Shown piece after piece: positions 1 to 6,722 of a stretch of DNA of 23,321 bases. A program made the translations under genes and the position numbers. Every line of letters starts with the position of its first letter. Positions within the stretch are counted from its first letter, which is position 1. This stretch comes from Muribaculaceae bacterium (GTDB lineage Bacteria > Bacteroidota > Bacteroidia > Bacteroidales > Muribaculaceae), in assembly GCA_016292745.1 (NCBI GenBank), contig JAEDFO010000038.1, positions 1 through 23,321 on the forward strand, read 5' to 3'. The notes below the pieces were generated by a model. That model was not told the DNA's origin, did not search any database, and saw only the letters and a program-made list of their open reading frames with translations.

Positions 1-425
1 GACCTCACCAATGGTGTAGCAGTCTCTGGCTCGAGGCTGTAGAGTTTTGGTAAAGGAGCCTCTTTTATTGCTTGGGCAACCGGACGCTTTGGAAACATAG
101 ATTCCAGGTCTGCTCTTCTGATACGGGTCATTCGCTATCCTATATTAATACAAGGTATGATACCTTTTCTCAATAAACGATAGAGCGTTTGACGTTCTAC
201 GCCATAAATGGCTACAGCCTCCTTAACAGAGATGAATTCACGAATAGTAGGAACCATCTTGGCTATTAAAGCCATCTTCCTCTCTTTTTCTTCAGCTCGT
301 TTCTTACGTGCATGAGCAGCCTTACTACACTTCGGACTACAGTAGTAACTGTCTAGAGTCTTGATTATAAACTCTTTACCACAGGATCTGCACCTTCTTT
401 TGATTTCAATTCCTAAACTTGGCAT
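1..425 (-). pseudogene. Zinc-ribbon/helix-turn-helix excisionase-type protein, broken
   Basis: The first 96 codons (425 down to 138) encode a four-cysteine zinc ribbon (C12-x2-C15, C29-x3-C33), a basic linker, and the start of a MerR/excisionase-like helix-turn-helix (about residues 61-96, ISVKEAVAIYGVERQTLYRL). The frame then hits TAG at 137-135, exactly where this fold has the residue between Gly and Arg in its wing. In the same frame the wing resumes at once (RMTRIRRADLESMF) and stays open to about position 25. From there the expected family continuation (DCYTIGEV) is in another frame, at 24-1, which implies one missing base. A single CAG-to-TAG change would explain the stop. Proteins of this type usually sit beside tyrosine recombinases of Bacteroidales integrative elements. 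I infer a decayed gene; a functional 96-residue fragment is the alternative. The gene runs off the left edge. Confidence 0.7.
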
Positions 426-652
426 CTTTTTGTTACGTTAAATGAGTTAATATAATTAAGTATCTTGCACATTTCTCATGCATTATCAACAACTTAGACT
501 TTGTACGTCATCTACAATTAAGTAGTAATAAGTATTGATAAGTATGTTTAGGTACAATTTTTTCTATATTGTTCACCCGTTAAACACATGTAGCAAAAAG
601 GCCGTAAAAAAAGGCAGAATAAGCACATAGAAAACATGAGCCCATAAAAAGC
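426..652. other. AT-rich non-coding stretch, possible element boundary
   Basis: No convincing coding frame is present on either strand between the broken helix-turn-helix gene and the terminator hairpin at 653. The only structured part is the phased repeat cluster at 501-557. The rest is AT-rich with short A and T runs. By position it could hold the upstream region of the helix-turn-helix gene and the edge of a former integrative element. No attachment-site duplication can be recognised, because the other end of any element lies outside the window. Confidence 0.45.
501..557. repeat. Helically phased TAAGTA triplet between inverted TTGTAC arms
   Basis: TAAGTA occurs at 519, 529 and 539, an exact 10-bp period that places all three copies on one face of the helix. 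The cluster is flanked by TTGTAC at 501-506 and its inverse GTACAA at 552-557. Such an arrangement resembles iteron-like binding sites for an excisionase, integrase or autoregulator. It lies just upstream of the broken excisionase-type gene. The function is inference, and short AT-rich repeats can arise by chance. Confidence 0.4.
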
Positions 653-687
653 AAATAGCGTGTAACTCGTTGAGCTACACGCTATTT
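653..687 (-). terminator. Intrinsic terminator of the AraC-SGNH-permease unit
   Basis: A perfect 12-bp inverted repeat (653-664 with 676-687) carries an extra inner CTC/GAG pairing around a GTT loop. On the minus strand the stem is followed by TTTGCTTTTT, a good U-tract. It lies 33 bp beyond the small ORF at 721-828 and about 160 bp beyond the permease stop, so it most likely ends that transcript. Confidence 0.8.
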
Positions 688-720
688 GATAGTGTTTTGT
701 TATATCTTTACTTATTGGTC

Positions 721-828
721 TCATTTGACCTCCTCTAATTCGGAATCGTGAAAACTATAATCCTTCGGAATGTACTTAAACAATTCTTCCAAGCCCTTAA
801 CCTCTTTGACAAGTGCAGAGTCAATCAT
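721..828 (-). CDS. Possible 35-residue acidic protein
   Basis: ATG at 828 opens a 35-codon frame that begins MIDSALVKEVKGLEELF and ends at TGA 723-721. It starts 16 bp after the permease stop and lies before the terminator hairpin at 653-687, so it would be the last cistron of that transcript. The product would be acidic and amphipathic (repeated Glu/Lys/Leu), with no signal peptide or recognisable domain. I do not recognise it. It could be a genuine small protein, a relic of a longer gene, or chance. Its location inside the transcription unit is the main reason to list it. Confidence 0.35.
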   Translation of the reverse strand: MIDSALVKEVKGLEELFKYIPKDYSFHDSELEEVK

Positions 829-844
829 AATAAATCTGCAATAA

Positions 845-2149
845 TTACATTGCTACATATCGCAGCACAAACAATGCTGCCAGTACATACATAGTTATCG
901 ACAGGTCCTTGAATCGGCCGGTGAACACTTTCATTGCCACATAAGCCATCAAGCCCATCACTATCCCTTCCGATATGCTGTAGGCAAGAGGCATCATGAT
1001 TATCGTCACAAAACATGGGACTGCCTCTGTCCAGTCGTTCATATCTATCTTTACAAACGATTTCATCATCATCACACCCACCAACACCAATGCGCTTGTT
1101 GTGGCCGCCGACGGAATTGAGAGGAACAGCGGCGCAAAGAATAGCGAGACGAGGAACAGCAATGCCACTATGAGCGACGTAAGACCGGTGCGTCCGCCTG
1201 CCGACACTCCAGTGGAGCTCTCAACGTAGGTTGTTACGGTGGAGGTTCCACATATGGCGCCAGCCACTGTGCCTACGGCATCGGCCATCAACGCCTTGTT
1301 AAGATTCTTCACGTTTCCTTGCGAATCAACCATCCCCGCGTTTGTCGATGCTCCTATCAGAGTGCCCAATGTATCAAACAAATCCATAAACACAAGCACA
1401 AACACGGCTATCAGATAATTCACATCGAGTGTGGCAAACATCGAAAAATCCATCTTCATCACTATGTCGCCAAATCCGTACGGCAAACTCACAAAGGTGA
1501 AATCATCACCCGGATTTGTAACGCCAAACGGAATTCCTACAATGCTTATCAGTATGATGGTTATAAACAATGCCCCGCGAATGTTAAGAGCCAACAGTAC
1601 GGCTCCGAGAAGCACTCCGCCCACAGCCAATACACTCCCGGCATTCCATTGGCCAAGCGTCAGCAGTGTGGCTTCGTTCGACACTATCACACCGCCGCCC
1701 TTCAATCCGATAAAGGCTATGAACAAACCGATACCTACCGATATGGCATACCGCAAATTGTGGGGTATTGCATTCACGATGGCCTCTCTTATATGAAACA
1801 CCGTGAGAACTACAAACACCACTCCTTCAACGAAAACTGCAGCAAGCGCTTGTTCCCATGTGTAATGCATCCCTATGACAAGTGTATAGGTAAAAAAGGC
1901 ATTCAAACCCATGCCCGACGCCAATGCAAACGGCAACTTCGCATAGAATGCCATCACAAGTGTCGCTATGGCCGCTGCTACCACTGTTGCCGAAAACACT
2001 GCACCACGGTCCATGCCGGCATCGCCCAGTATCAATGGATTAACGGCAAGGATATAGCACATTGTCAGAAATGTCGTCACTCCGGCAAGTACCTCTACCT
2101 TTATCGAATGTTCATTTCTGTTGAAGCCTAACAATTCAAGTATTTTCAT
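845..2149 (-). CDS. NCS2-family purine (guanine/hypoxanthine-type) permease
   Basis: This is a 434-residue polytopic inner-membrane protein with about 12 or more hydrophobic segments, the normal size for the AzgA-like branch of the NCS2 nucleobase:cation symporters. Family blocks seen are ASGMGLNAFF (77-86), MDLFDTLGTLIG (255-266) and the signature GTSTVTTYVESSTG (301-314) followed by SAGGRTG. By homology it imports a purine base with protons; guanine/hypoxanthine versus adenine cannot be settled here. I chose the ATG at 2149, where the protein begins MKILELLGFN, over an in-frame ATG at 2212. The extra 21 codons do not resemble the family, and they contain a hairpin typical of an untranslated leader. 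The gene is 69 bp downstream of the SGNH hydrolase gene and probably shares its transcript. Confidence 0.93.
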   Translation of the reverse strand: MKILELLGFNRNEHSIKVEVLAGVTTFLTMCYILAVNPLILGDAGMDRGAVFSATVVAAAIATLVMAFYAKLPFALASGMGLNAFFTYTLVIGMHYTWEQALAAVFVEGVVFVVLTVFHIREAIVNAIPHNLRYAISVGIGLFIAFIGLKGGGVIVSNEATLLTLGQWNAGSVLAVGGVLLGAVLLALNIRGALFITIILISIVGIPFGVTNPGDDFTFVSLPYGFGDIVMKMDFSMFATLDVNYLIAVFVLVFMDLFDTLGTLIGASTNAGMVDSQGNVKNLNKALMADAVGTVAGAICGTSTVTTYVESSTGVSAGGRTGLTSLIVALLFLVSLFFAPLFLSIPSAATTSALVLVGVMMMKSFVKIDMNDWTEAVPCFVTIIMMPLAYSISEGIVMGLMAYVAMKVFTGRFKDLSITMYVLAALFVLRYVAM

Positions 2150-2176
2150 TTTCGTTTTGTGTTTCGCGAAGTTTAA

Positions 2177-2203
2177 GCCGACAGCAACATCATGGCTGTC
2201 GAC
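2177..2203 (-). promoter_or_regulatory. Hairpin in the permease leader
   Basis: GCCGACAGC (2177-2185) pairs with GCTGTCGAC (2195-2203) with one mismatch around a 9-nt loop; the core of 7 bp is perfect. It lies between the SGNH stop and the preferred permease start. There is no U-tract on the minus strand, so it is not a classical terminator. It could be an mRNA-stability or translation-control structure, or a processing site within the operon. It does not resemble the conserved core of a purine riboswitch. Confidence 0.4.
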
Positions 2204-2218
2204 ATTATTCATTTGTAA

Positions 2219-2914
2219 TTATTTTCCATCAGCGACGCCCCTCACAAATTGCTCCACTTGGCTACATATCTGCTCCATGCCTTTGATGCTGGGATGACCG
2301 TCCATCTTATCGATACCCTCAAGCTTTATCAACGGCACATTATAGTGCTCGCATATCACTTCTACCGATTCGTTTATCTCTGGCTTTAGGCAATCGTTCA
2401 GAATAAAATAAAGTTCAACATTCGGATAAAGGTCAATCATTCGGCTAAGCAGCTTGGCCATTGCCGGACGGAACGAATACAGTTCCTCACGAGTCCATCC
2501 ATCATATTTATATTCGCCTATGGGACTGCCTGCCCACGAGTCGTTGGTGCCGCCAAAAATGAAAATCACATCAGGGCAACCTAAGTCATCGGCTCGGTTA
2601 AAGAACGACCGCCGATAATAGTCCTCCTTGTTATATCCAGTGGCGCATATGGTGGACCCCGAATACGAGTTGTTTACGCATAGCCGATAGCCGTTTTCGC
2701 TTATATATTTATGCCACCAAGTCTGTCTTACCGATGTTACATCGGTCTTTTCCAGACGCGGCTGGGCAAAATACCATATCCAATTGGTGTCGGGCTTCAA
2801 AAAGCCTTCAAACGTAGAATATGAATCACCTAATATCGACACACTTTTCCGATACTGCGCGCCGACAGTAACACACATCACCATCAAAAGCGCTGCTGCA
2901 ATTATTCGTTTCAT
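2219..2914 (-). CDS. Secreted SGNH/GDSL-type hydrolase (esterase)
   Basis: A 231-residue protein with an N-terminal Sec signal (about 1-19, ending VGAQ). It has the SGNH blocks in order: GDSYS at 29-33 with Ser31 as nucleophile, Asn82 in VNNSYSG as the oxyanion region, GGTND at 121-125, and D205-G-H207 as the Asp/His end of the catalytic site. The expected role is hydrolysis of an ester, such as an acetyl group on a glycan, in the periplasm or at the cell surface; the substrate is unknown. It lies 12 bp after the AraC regulator and before the purine permease, so all three are probably one operon. It differs in architecture from the second SGNH protein at 4777-5883, which carries an extra N-terminal domain. 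Confidence 0.88.
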   Translation of the reverse strand: MKRIIAAALLMVMCVTVGAQYRKSVSILGDSYSTFEGFLKPDTNWIWYFAQPRLEKTDVTSVRQTWWHKYISENGYRLCVNNSYSGSTICATGYNKEDYYRRSFFNRADDLGCPDVIFIFGGTNDSWAGSPIGEYKYDGWTREELYSFRPAMAKLLSRMIDLYPNVELYFILNDCLKPEINESVEVICEHYNVPLIKLEGIDKMDGHPSIKGMEQICSQVEQFVRGVADGK

Positions 2915-2926
2915 TTTCGTTATGGT

Positions 2927-3793
2927 TTAACTGTTTCTATACTCCTGTGGTGTGTAGCCGGTATAAGTCTTGAAATAACGGTTGAAGGTTGTCGGAGTTG
3001 AAAATCCGAGTATCGACGAAATGTGGCTCACTGTCGCATCTGTTCCCTTGAGCTGGGTCTTCGCATCCATTATTATCAAGTGCATTATTATCTCCTGTGG
3101 GGTCATGCCTGTTGACTTGCTTATAACGCTACAGAAATGCGACAGTGTGAGGTTTATTTCCCGGGCATAGAACGATATCTTATGCTCGTCGCGATAGTTT
3201 TCAAATGCCAGCTGCAGAAACTCCGACAGTATATCGCGGTCGCGAGAGCTGGTTTTCCCTTGGATCTCCACTCCCGACTTAACCAAATCGGTAAGGCTAT
3301 CGATAAACAGATTAAGCACGTCGGTCACTACTCTACGCGACAGCGTAACCTCATCTATCTCGCTGGCTCGCGTCAGCAGCGACAATGCGTCGCGATATAT
3401 GGTAGCCATGCTTGGCTTCAATTTCAATATAGGATTCTTGAATATCGGCATCAGCAAGGTAGACATGCTTTTCCAGAAATTCACGTCTTTCAGAAATTTC
3501 GACGAGAATCCAGCAAAGCCTATCTGTGCATCTTCCGACACCGAATGTATCTGTATGAAGCTGCCGGGTGTCAGCAATATGAAGTCGTCGGGCACTATAT
3601 CATATTCCCAAAGGTTGATGGTGGCTTTCACATTGCCTTTTACCACATATGCCAATATGAATGCGTCTATCTTACACGGAAACGATGCATAAAAACTGAG
3701 CAACTGGCCGGTTATCTTGTCGTAAACCATAAAGTCAACCGGCAAATCAAACATCGGCAACTTTTGGTTCTCATCGATTATAAATACACTCAT
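2927..3793 (-). CDS. AraC-family transcriptional regulator
   Basis: A 288-residue cytoplasmic protein. The N-terminal half (about 15-110) reads like the cupin-type sensing domain of AraC proteins. The C-terminal 95 or so residues hold two helix-turn-helix units; the second (TVSHISSILGFSTPTTFNRY, then FKTYTGYTPQEYR) matches the conserved AraC end signature very well. It is first in a minus-strand unit with the SGNH hydrolase (12-bp gap) and the purine permease. It is divergent from the phosphodiesterase-like lipoprotein at 3965, with a 171-bp shared control region. It probably controls one or both sides in response to a small ligand; the ligand is not identifiable from sequence. Confidence 0.9.
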   Translation of the reverse strand: MSVFIIDENQKLPMFDLPVDFMVYDKITGQLLSFYASFPCKIDAFILAYVVKGNVKATINLWEYDIVPDDFILLTPGSFIQIHSVSEDAQIGFAGFSSKFLKDVNFWKSMSTLLMPIFKNPILKLKPSMATIYRDALSLLTRASEIDEVTLSRRVVTDVLNLFIDSLTDLVKSGVEIQGKTSSRDRDILSEFLQLAFENYRDEHKISFYAREINLTLSHFCSVISKSTGMTPQEIIMHLIIMDAKTQLKGTDATVSHISSILGFSTPTTFNRYFKTYTGYTPQEYRNS

Positions 3794-3810
3794 TATCTGT
3801 CATTTTTTTG

Positions 3811-3818
3811 CAAAGTTA
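3811..3818 (-). promoter_or_regulatory. -7 promoter box of the AraC operon
   Basis: The minus strand reads TAACTTTG here, an exact match to the Bacteroidetes -7 consensus TAnnTTTG, 17 nt before the AraC start codon. No clear TTTG -33 element is found at the usual distance, so the promoter may be weak or activator-dependent. Confidence 0.55.
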
Positions 3819-3896
3819 TAGAAATATATCGGCATTTAGGTCCTATAATCTATAAATTTGTACATATTTTAGCCATTTCCATCCAGAATTTTCCAA

Positions 3897-3928
3897 TTTG
3901 GTGGTTAGTCGGCTTTTGTTTACCTTTG
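3897..3928 (+). promoter_or_regulatory. Bacteroidetes-type promoter for the phosphodiesterase-like lipoprotein
   Basis: TTTG at 3897-3900 and TACCTTTG at 3921-3928 are separated by 20 bp, matching the -33/-7 pattern of the Bacteroidetes housekeeping sigma factor. The -7 box ends 36 nt before the ATG at 3965. This supports the short start and rules out the much longer upstream open frame. Confidence 0.7.
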
Positions 3929-3964
3929 CATAAAGTTGTCATAATTATTATTCAAGTTATCACC

Positions 3965-4726
3965 ATGAACTTTATCCGCATTTTAGCCCTACTCTTCATT
4001 TCATCATCTGCAATTTTCTCGGCTTGCGCCGCCGATAGTGTTTCGTCGGTAATCATGTCGTACAACATTCGCAACTGCAAGGCAATGGACAACCGCCGCA
4101 ATGTTAATCTCACTGCCGAAACCATCCTCCAGCAGAATCCCGACATTGTATGTGTCCAGGAAATCGACAGCGCCACCACACGCAGCGACGGCCGATACAC
4201 TCTCGGCGAACTTGCCGACGCAACTGCAATGCACCCAACTTTTGCTCCGGCTATCGATTATCAAGGTGGTAAATACGGAATCGGAATGCTTTCAAGGGAA
4301 GTGCCGGTATCTGTTAAGCAAATCGCGCTACCCGGACGTGAGGAGCAGCGAACACTCCTGATTGTTGAATTCTCTGATTTCGTTGTTGCCTGCACACACC
4401 TGTCGCTCACTCCCGATGACCAACTGCTCTCCGTACCGTTGATTGTTAACGAAGCGGCTCAATGGCATAAGCCATTCATAATCTGCGGTGATTTCAATGC
4501 CAAGCCGGGGAGCGACGTAATCAATGAATTCCTCAAAAGTTTCACCATTATAAGCCAAACAACGCATCCAACTCATCCATCAGACCATCCGAAAAGCCTC
4601 ATCGACTACATAATGGTCTACTCGCCCAATGCATCAGCAATAAAGGCCTCAAACGCATATGTATTGAGCGGTGTCCTCGCTTCCGACCATCTGCCTCAGT
4701 TAGTCACCATAACCACAAGATACTAA
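3965..4726 (+). CDS. Secreted endonuclease/exonuclease/phosphatase-family lipoprotein
   Basis: A 253-residue protein with a hydrophobic signal and a lipobox-like FSAC ending at Cys21, so it is probably an outer-membrane-anchored lipoprotein. The metal-dependent EEP catalytic set is complete: Asn34 (SYNIRN), Glu66 (VQEID), His145 (CTHLS), Asp176/Asn178 (GDFNAKPGS), Asp214 (DYIMV) and Asp241-His242 (SDHLP). Family members cleave phosphodiesters in DNA, RNA, phospholipid heads or small phosphorylated compounds; the substrate here is unknown. The frame is open far upstream to 3137, but the promoter at 3897-3928 and the signal peptide fix the start at 3965. It diverges from the AraC-SGNH-permease unit, which raises the possibility of joint control, and converges on the SGNH gene at 4777. 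Confidence 0.9.
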   Translation: MNFIRILALLFISSSAIFSACAADSVSSVIMSYNIRNCKAMDNRRNVNLTAETILQQNPDIVCVQEIDSATTRSDGRYTLGELADATAMHPTFAPAIDYQGGKYGIGMLSREVPVSVKQIALPGREEQRTLLIVEFSDFVVACTHLSLTPDDQLLSVPLIVNEAAQWHKPFIICGDFNAKPGSDVINEFLKSFTIISQTTHPTHPSDHPKSLIDYIMVYSPNASAIKASNAYVLSGVLASDHLPQLVTITTRY

Positions 4727-4770
4727 AGCGTTGCACCCTCGAGACTCATCTCCCGAGGGTGCAACGCTTT
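4725..4770. terminator. Bidirectional terminator between convergent genes
   Basis: A perfect 15-bp stem (4727-4741 with 4754-4768) encloses a 12-nt loop, with A residues on one side and T residues on the other that extend the pairing to about 18 bp. It sits exactly between the stop of the plus-strand lipoprotein gene, which it overlaps, and the stop of the minus-strand SGNH gene. It can therefore end transcripts from both sides. Confidence 0.9.
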
Positions 4771-4776
4771 TCGAAT

Positions 4777-5883
4777 CTACTTTATCAACTTCTTCAGCAA
4801 TGGTTTCAGATGATTGGCATAGTGTCGGAAGCCGAGGTCGGTCAAGTGGATTCCGTCAACAGTGCCTTCATCGTCAATCAGGTCCTTACAAGTCACATAA
4901 TAAAGGTTCTTAGGATTTTCCTTCTTCAATTTCTCATAGTTCTTCCGATAAGCAGCATTCTTCTTCGGCAGATAGTTGCCAAAATAGCTGTCGAACTTGG
5001 CATACGGATACATCTGCCCTTCCACCATCACTATGGGTACATCCGGACGTAGTTCGCGAAGGCATTTCACAAATCCATATGTGAGCGTGTCGCACATCAT
5101 CTCGGTGCAATTTGGTATCGGGTCGAGAACATACACATCGGCATCGGCTATCTGTGCCATTGCCCGGGCCATAACCATGTCCATCTTTCCCTCTCCGCTA
5201 AACCCGAGATTCACCACCTCACAGTTTAGGTCGCGCTGCAGCATCGAGGTGGCAACCATACCGGTGCGCGATGCGCAGCCTCCCTGCAATATGCTGGTGC
5301 CGTACATCACTATCTTCTTGCTCACACGAGGCGAATCGACCTGCGGCTTCTGGATGGTGGCAGAACTGTCAACCGACACGTATATGTCGGTTACGCCATC
5401 GTAAAGCGGCAGATAAATCATGAATTCACGCATGTCGCCGGCAAGATTCTCCACATATATCTTTTCACACATCTTTTCATCGTCGGCGTTCGGACGGTTG
5501 GTGTTTACATATTCCCACACCCCGTCGTCACTCAACCTATACAAGTCGGTACCTTTCAATCCGGTGTCGGCCATATGGAGCATATGGGTGTTCCACAGCA
5601 AATGGTATTTCACCCCAACACGTTTTGAGTTGGTGGCAAACCGTATGCCAATTCCAGCGCTGCATTGTGCGCGGTTCCACAACCCTGGGCGTATGCTGTC
5701 CTCAATCCACGACGGCAGGCGGGTATAGTCGGCATTCGTATCTGTGAAGCCTTTGTTGATGATTCTCAATTCTTGTGCATTCACATATTTCAGTGGCTCT
5801 TGCTTCTTTTCCTGTGCTGTGACATTGGAACCCAACATCATCATTGCCGCCAATAGCAGCGACATCCTAAGAGATAGTTTCAT
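4777..5883 (-). CDS. Two-domain SGNH hydrolase with N-terminal GxDLY domain
   Basis: A 368-residue exported protein (signal about 1-24, ending NVTAQ). Residues about 30-180 form a beta-rich domain with the hallmark GTDLY at 111-115, as in the N-terminal domain of GxDLY-type SGNH proteins. The C-terminal catalytic domain has GTSILQG (195-201, Ser197 nucleophile), a FSGEGKMD block, DPIPNCT, and D343-G-I-H346 for the Asp/His pair. Family members are typically carbohydrate esterases acting on acylated glycans; the exact substrate is unknown. ATG 5883 was chosen because a promoter box lies at 5915-5922, inside the longer open frame that starts at 5928, and because the signal peptide begins here. 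It is monocistronic between two terminators, directly downstream of the Sus-type operon it may serve. Confidence 0.88.
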   Translation of the reverse strand: MKLSLRMSLLLAAMMMLGSNVTAQEKKQEPLKYVNAQELRIINKGFTDTNADYTRLPSWIEDSIRPGLWNRAQCSAGIGIRFATNSKRVGVKYHLLWNTHMLHMADTGLKGTDLYRLSDDGVWEYVNTNRPNADDEKMCEKIYVENLAGDMREFMIYLPLYDGVTDIYVSVDSSATIQKPQVDSPRVSKKIVMYGTSILQGGCASRTGMVATSMLQRDLNCEVVNLGFSGEGKMDMVMARAMAQIADADVYVLDPIPNCTEMMCDTLTYGFVKCLRELRPDVPIVMVEGQMYPYAKFDSYFGNYLPKKNAAYRKNYEKLKKENPKNLYYVTCKDLIDDEGTVDGIHLTDLGFRHYANHLKPLLKKLIK

Positions 5884-5914
5884 GATAGTATATATATATT
5901 TGTTTCCGTTTCTG

Positions 5915-5945
5915 CAAAAATACTTCATTATTCATAATATTCCAA
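5915..5945 (-). promoter_or_regulatory. Promoter of the GxDLY SGNH hydrolase
   Basis: The minus strand has TATTTTTG (5922-5915), an exact TAnnTTTG -7 box. A TTGG at 5945-5942, 19 bp upstream, is a near match to the TTTG -33 element. The -7 box ends 31 nt before the start codon at 5883. Confidence 0.6.
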
Positions 5946-5968
5946 TATCATCATACCGATATAACGAA

Positions 5969-6004
5969 GTGAGGGCGGTGCCTCTTTCTCAGGTCCGCCC
6001 TCAC
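5969..6004 (-). terminator. Terminator at the end of the Sus-type operon
   Basis: A perfect 10-bp GC-rich stem (5969-5978 with 5995-6004) has an inner CCT/AGG pairing and is followed on the minus strand by TTCGTTAT. It lies 24 bp after the stop of the DUF3823-type lipoprotein gene, so it most likely separates the Sus operon from the SGNH gene. The U-tract is imperfect. Confidence 0.7.
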
Positions 6005-6028
6005 GCAAAGTTTGTAACTTATTCTTGT

Positions 6029-6709
6029 TTACTTCAGTTTATACGGGTCAGGTGAATACAGCGCCTCGTCGATTCCGTCGATTTTTGTAAACACGCGGCA
6101 GAACAGTGCCTTCTCGCTTTCGAGTTCTTTGCTGACGTCCATCTTTAATGTCACATGTCCTGGATTCTGCTTCGTGCCGCTCGCTTTGATGGCAGTCGAC
6201 AAATCGACAAACTGTGTACGGTTCACCACGATACCGGCCTGTGCTATTGATTTCTCGCTATAAATTTCCTTGATATCGAAATCGGCTGTTAGCACTCCGT
6301 CGGCAAGCGAATACTCAACGTTCTCTATCATGTAATACGGATACACTTCGTAGTTGAATTCATGGTTCCCCTTTATGTTGTCGATATAAACGGTGTCCTG
6401 GGTATTCTTCCATGGATAACTGCCCGGCTTGGCTACGATGCGCAGGTGGCCGCCTTTGTAGGCATAGGTCGAGAATGCACCTTCCTGGTTAACATAGATT
6501 ACCTGGGCCTTCTCCAGTCCGAAGTCGTTCTGCCACAGCTCAAGCTGGATGGTCGAGTTGGTACTCTTCAAGCCTATACGCTGTCCTTCGTAGGTGATAT
6601 GGCCATATACCCGGCAATCAGGGGCATCGAGGTTATCGTGTTCACAGCTGCCCAGAAGCACAAGCATTGCCATAGCCATCATCAGCGATATAATAGTTCT
6701 TTTCTTCAT
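6029..6709 (-). CDS. DUF3823-type surface lipoprotein of the Sus operon
   Basis: A 226-residue lipoprotein with lipobox LGSC (Cys22) followed by acidic residues, as in surface-exposed Bacteroidetes lipoproteins. The body has the DUF3823 pattern: a GHITYEGQRI-like transthyretin-fold start, an LELWQND segment, and a second beta-sandwich ending in a YSPDPYKLK tail. Proteins of this type are usually encoded just after SusD and are thought to bind glycan at the surface, in the position of SusE/SusF, although direct function is poorly known. It starts 13 bp after the SusD stop and is the last gene before the operon terminator. The family assignment is from sequence pattern memory, not a search. Confidence 0.8.
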   Translation of the reverse strand: MKKRTIISLMMAMAMLVLLGSCEHDNLDAPDCRVYGHITYEGQRIGLKSTNSTIQLELWQNDFGLEKAQVIYVNQEGAFSTYAYKGGHLRIVAKPGSYPWKNTQDTVYIDNIKGNHEFNYEVYPYYMIENVEYSLADGVLTADFDIKEIYSEKSIAQAGIVVNRTQFVDLSTAIKASGTKQNPGHVTLKMDVSKELESEKALFCRVFTKIDGIDEALYSPDPYKLK

Positions 6710-6722
6710 AATTCTGTATCGA

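Noticed and set aside
653..687. A tRNA-like string (TAGCTCAACGAGTTA) on the minus strand
   Set aside because: It is only the centre of a long hairpin. No acceptor stem, anticodon arm or T-arm is present, and the U-tract makes it a terminator.
1319..2131. A 270-codon plus-strand open frame rich in His, Lys and Cys
   Set aside because: It is antisense to the purine permease. The odd composition is the mirror of hydrophobic codons on the coding strand.
845..2149. A purine riboswitch controlling the permease
   Set aside because: The leader is too short for the conserved three-way junction, and its loops do not carry the expected pairing motifs; only a simple hairpin is present.
3137..3964. An upstream in-frame extension of the phosphodiesterase-like gene
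   Set aside because: It overlaps the AraC gene in antisense. A promoter at 3897-3928 and a lipoprotein signal at 3965 place the true start downstream.
4777..5928. A longer start for the GxDLY SGNH hydrolase at 5928
   Set aside because: The extra codons span a -7 promoter box at 5915-5922 and do not form part of the signal peptide.
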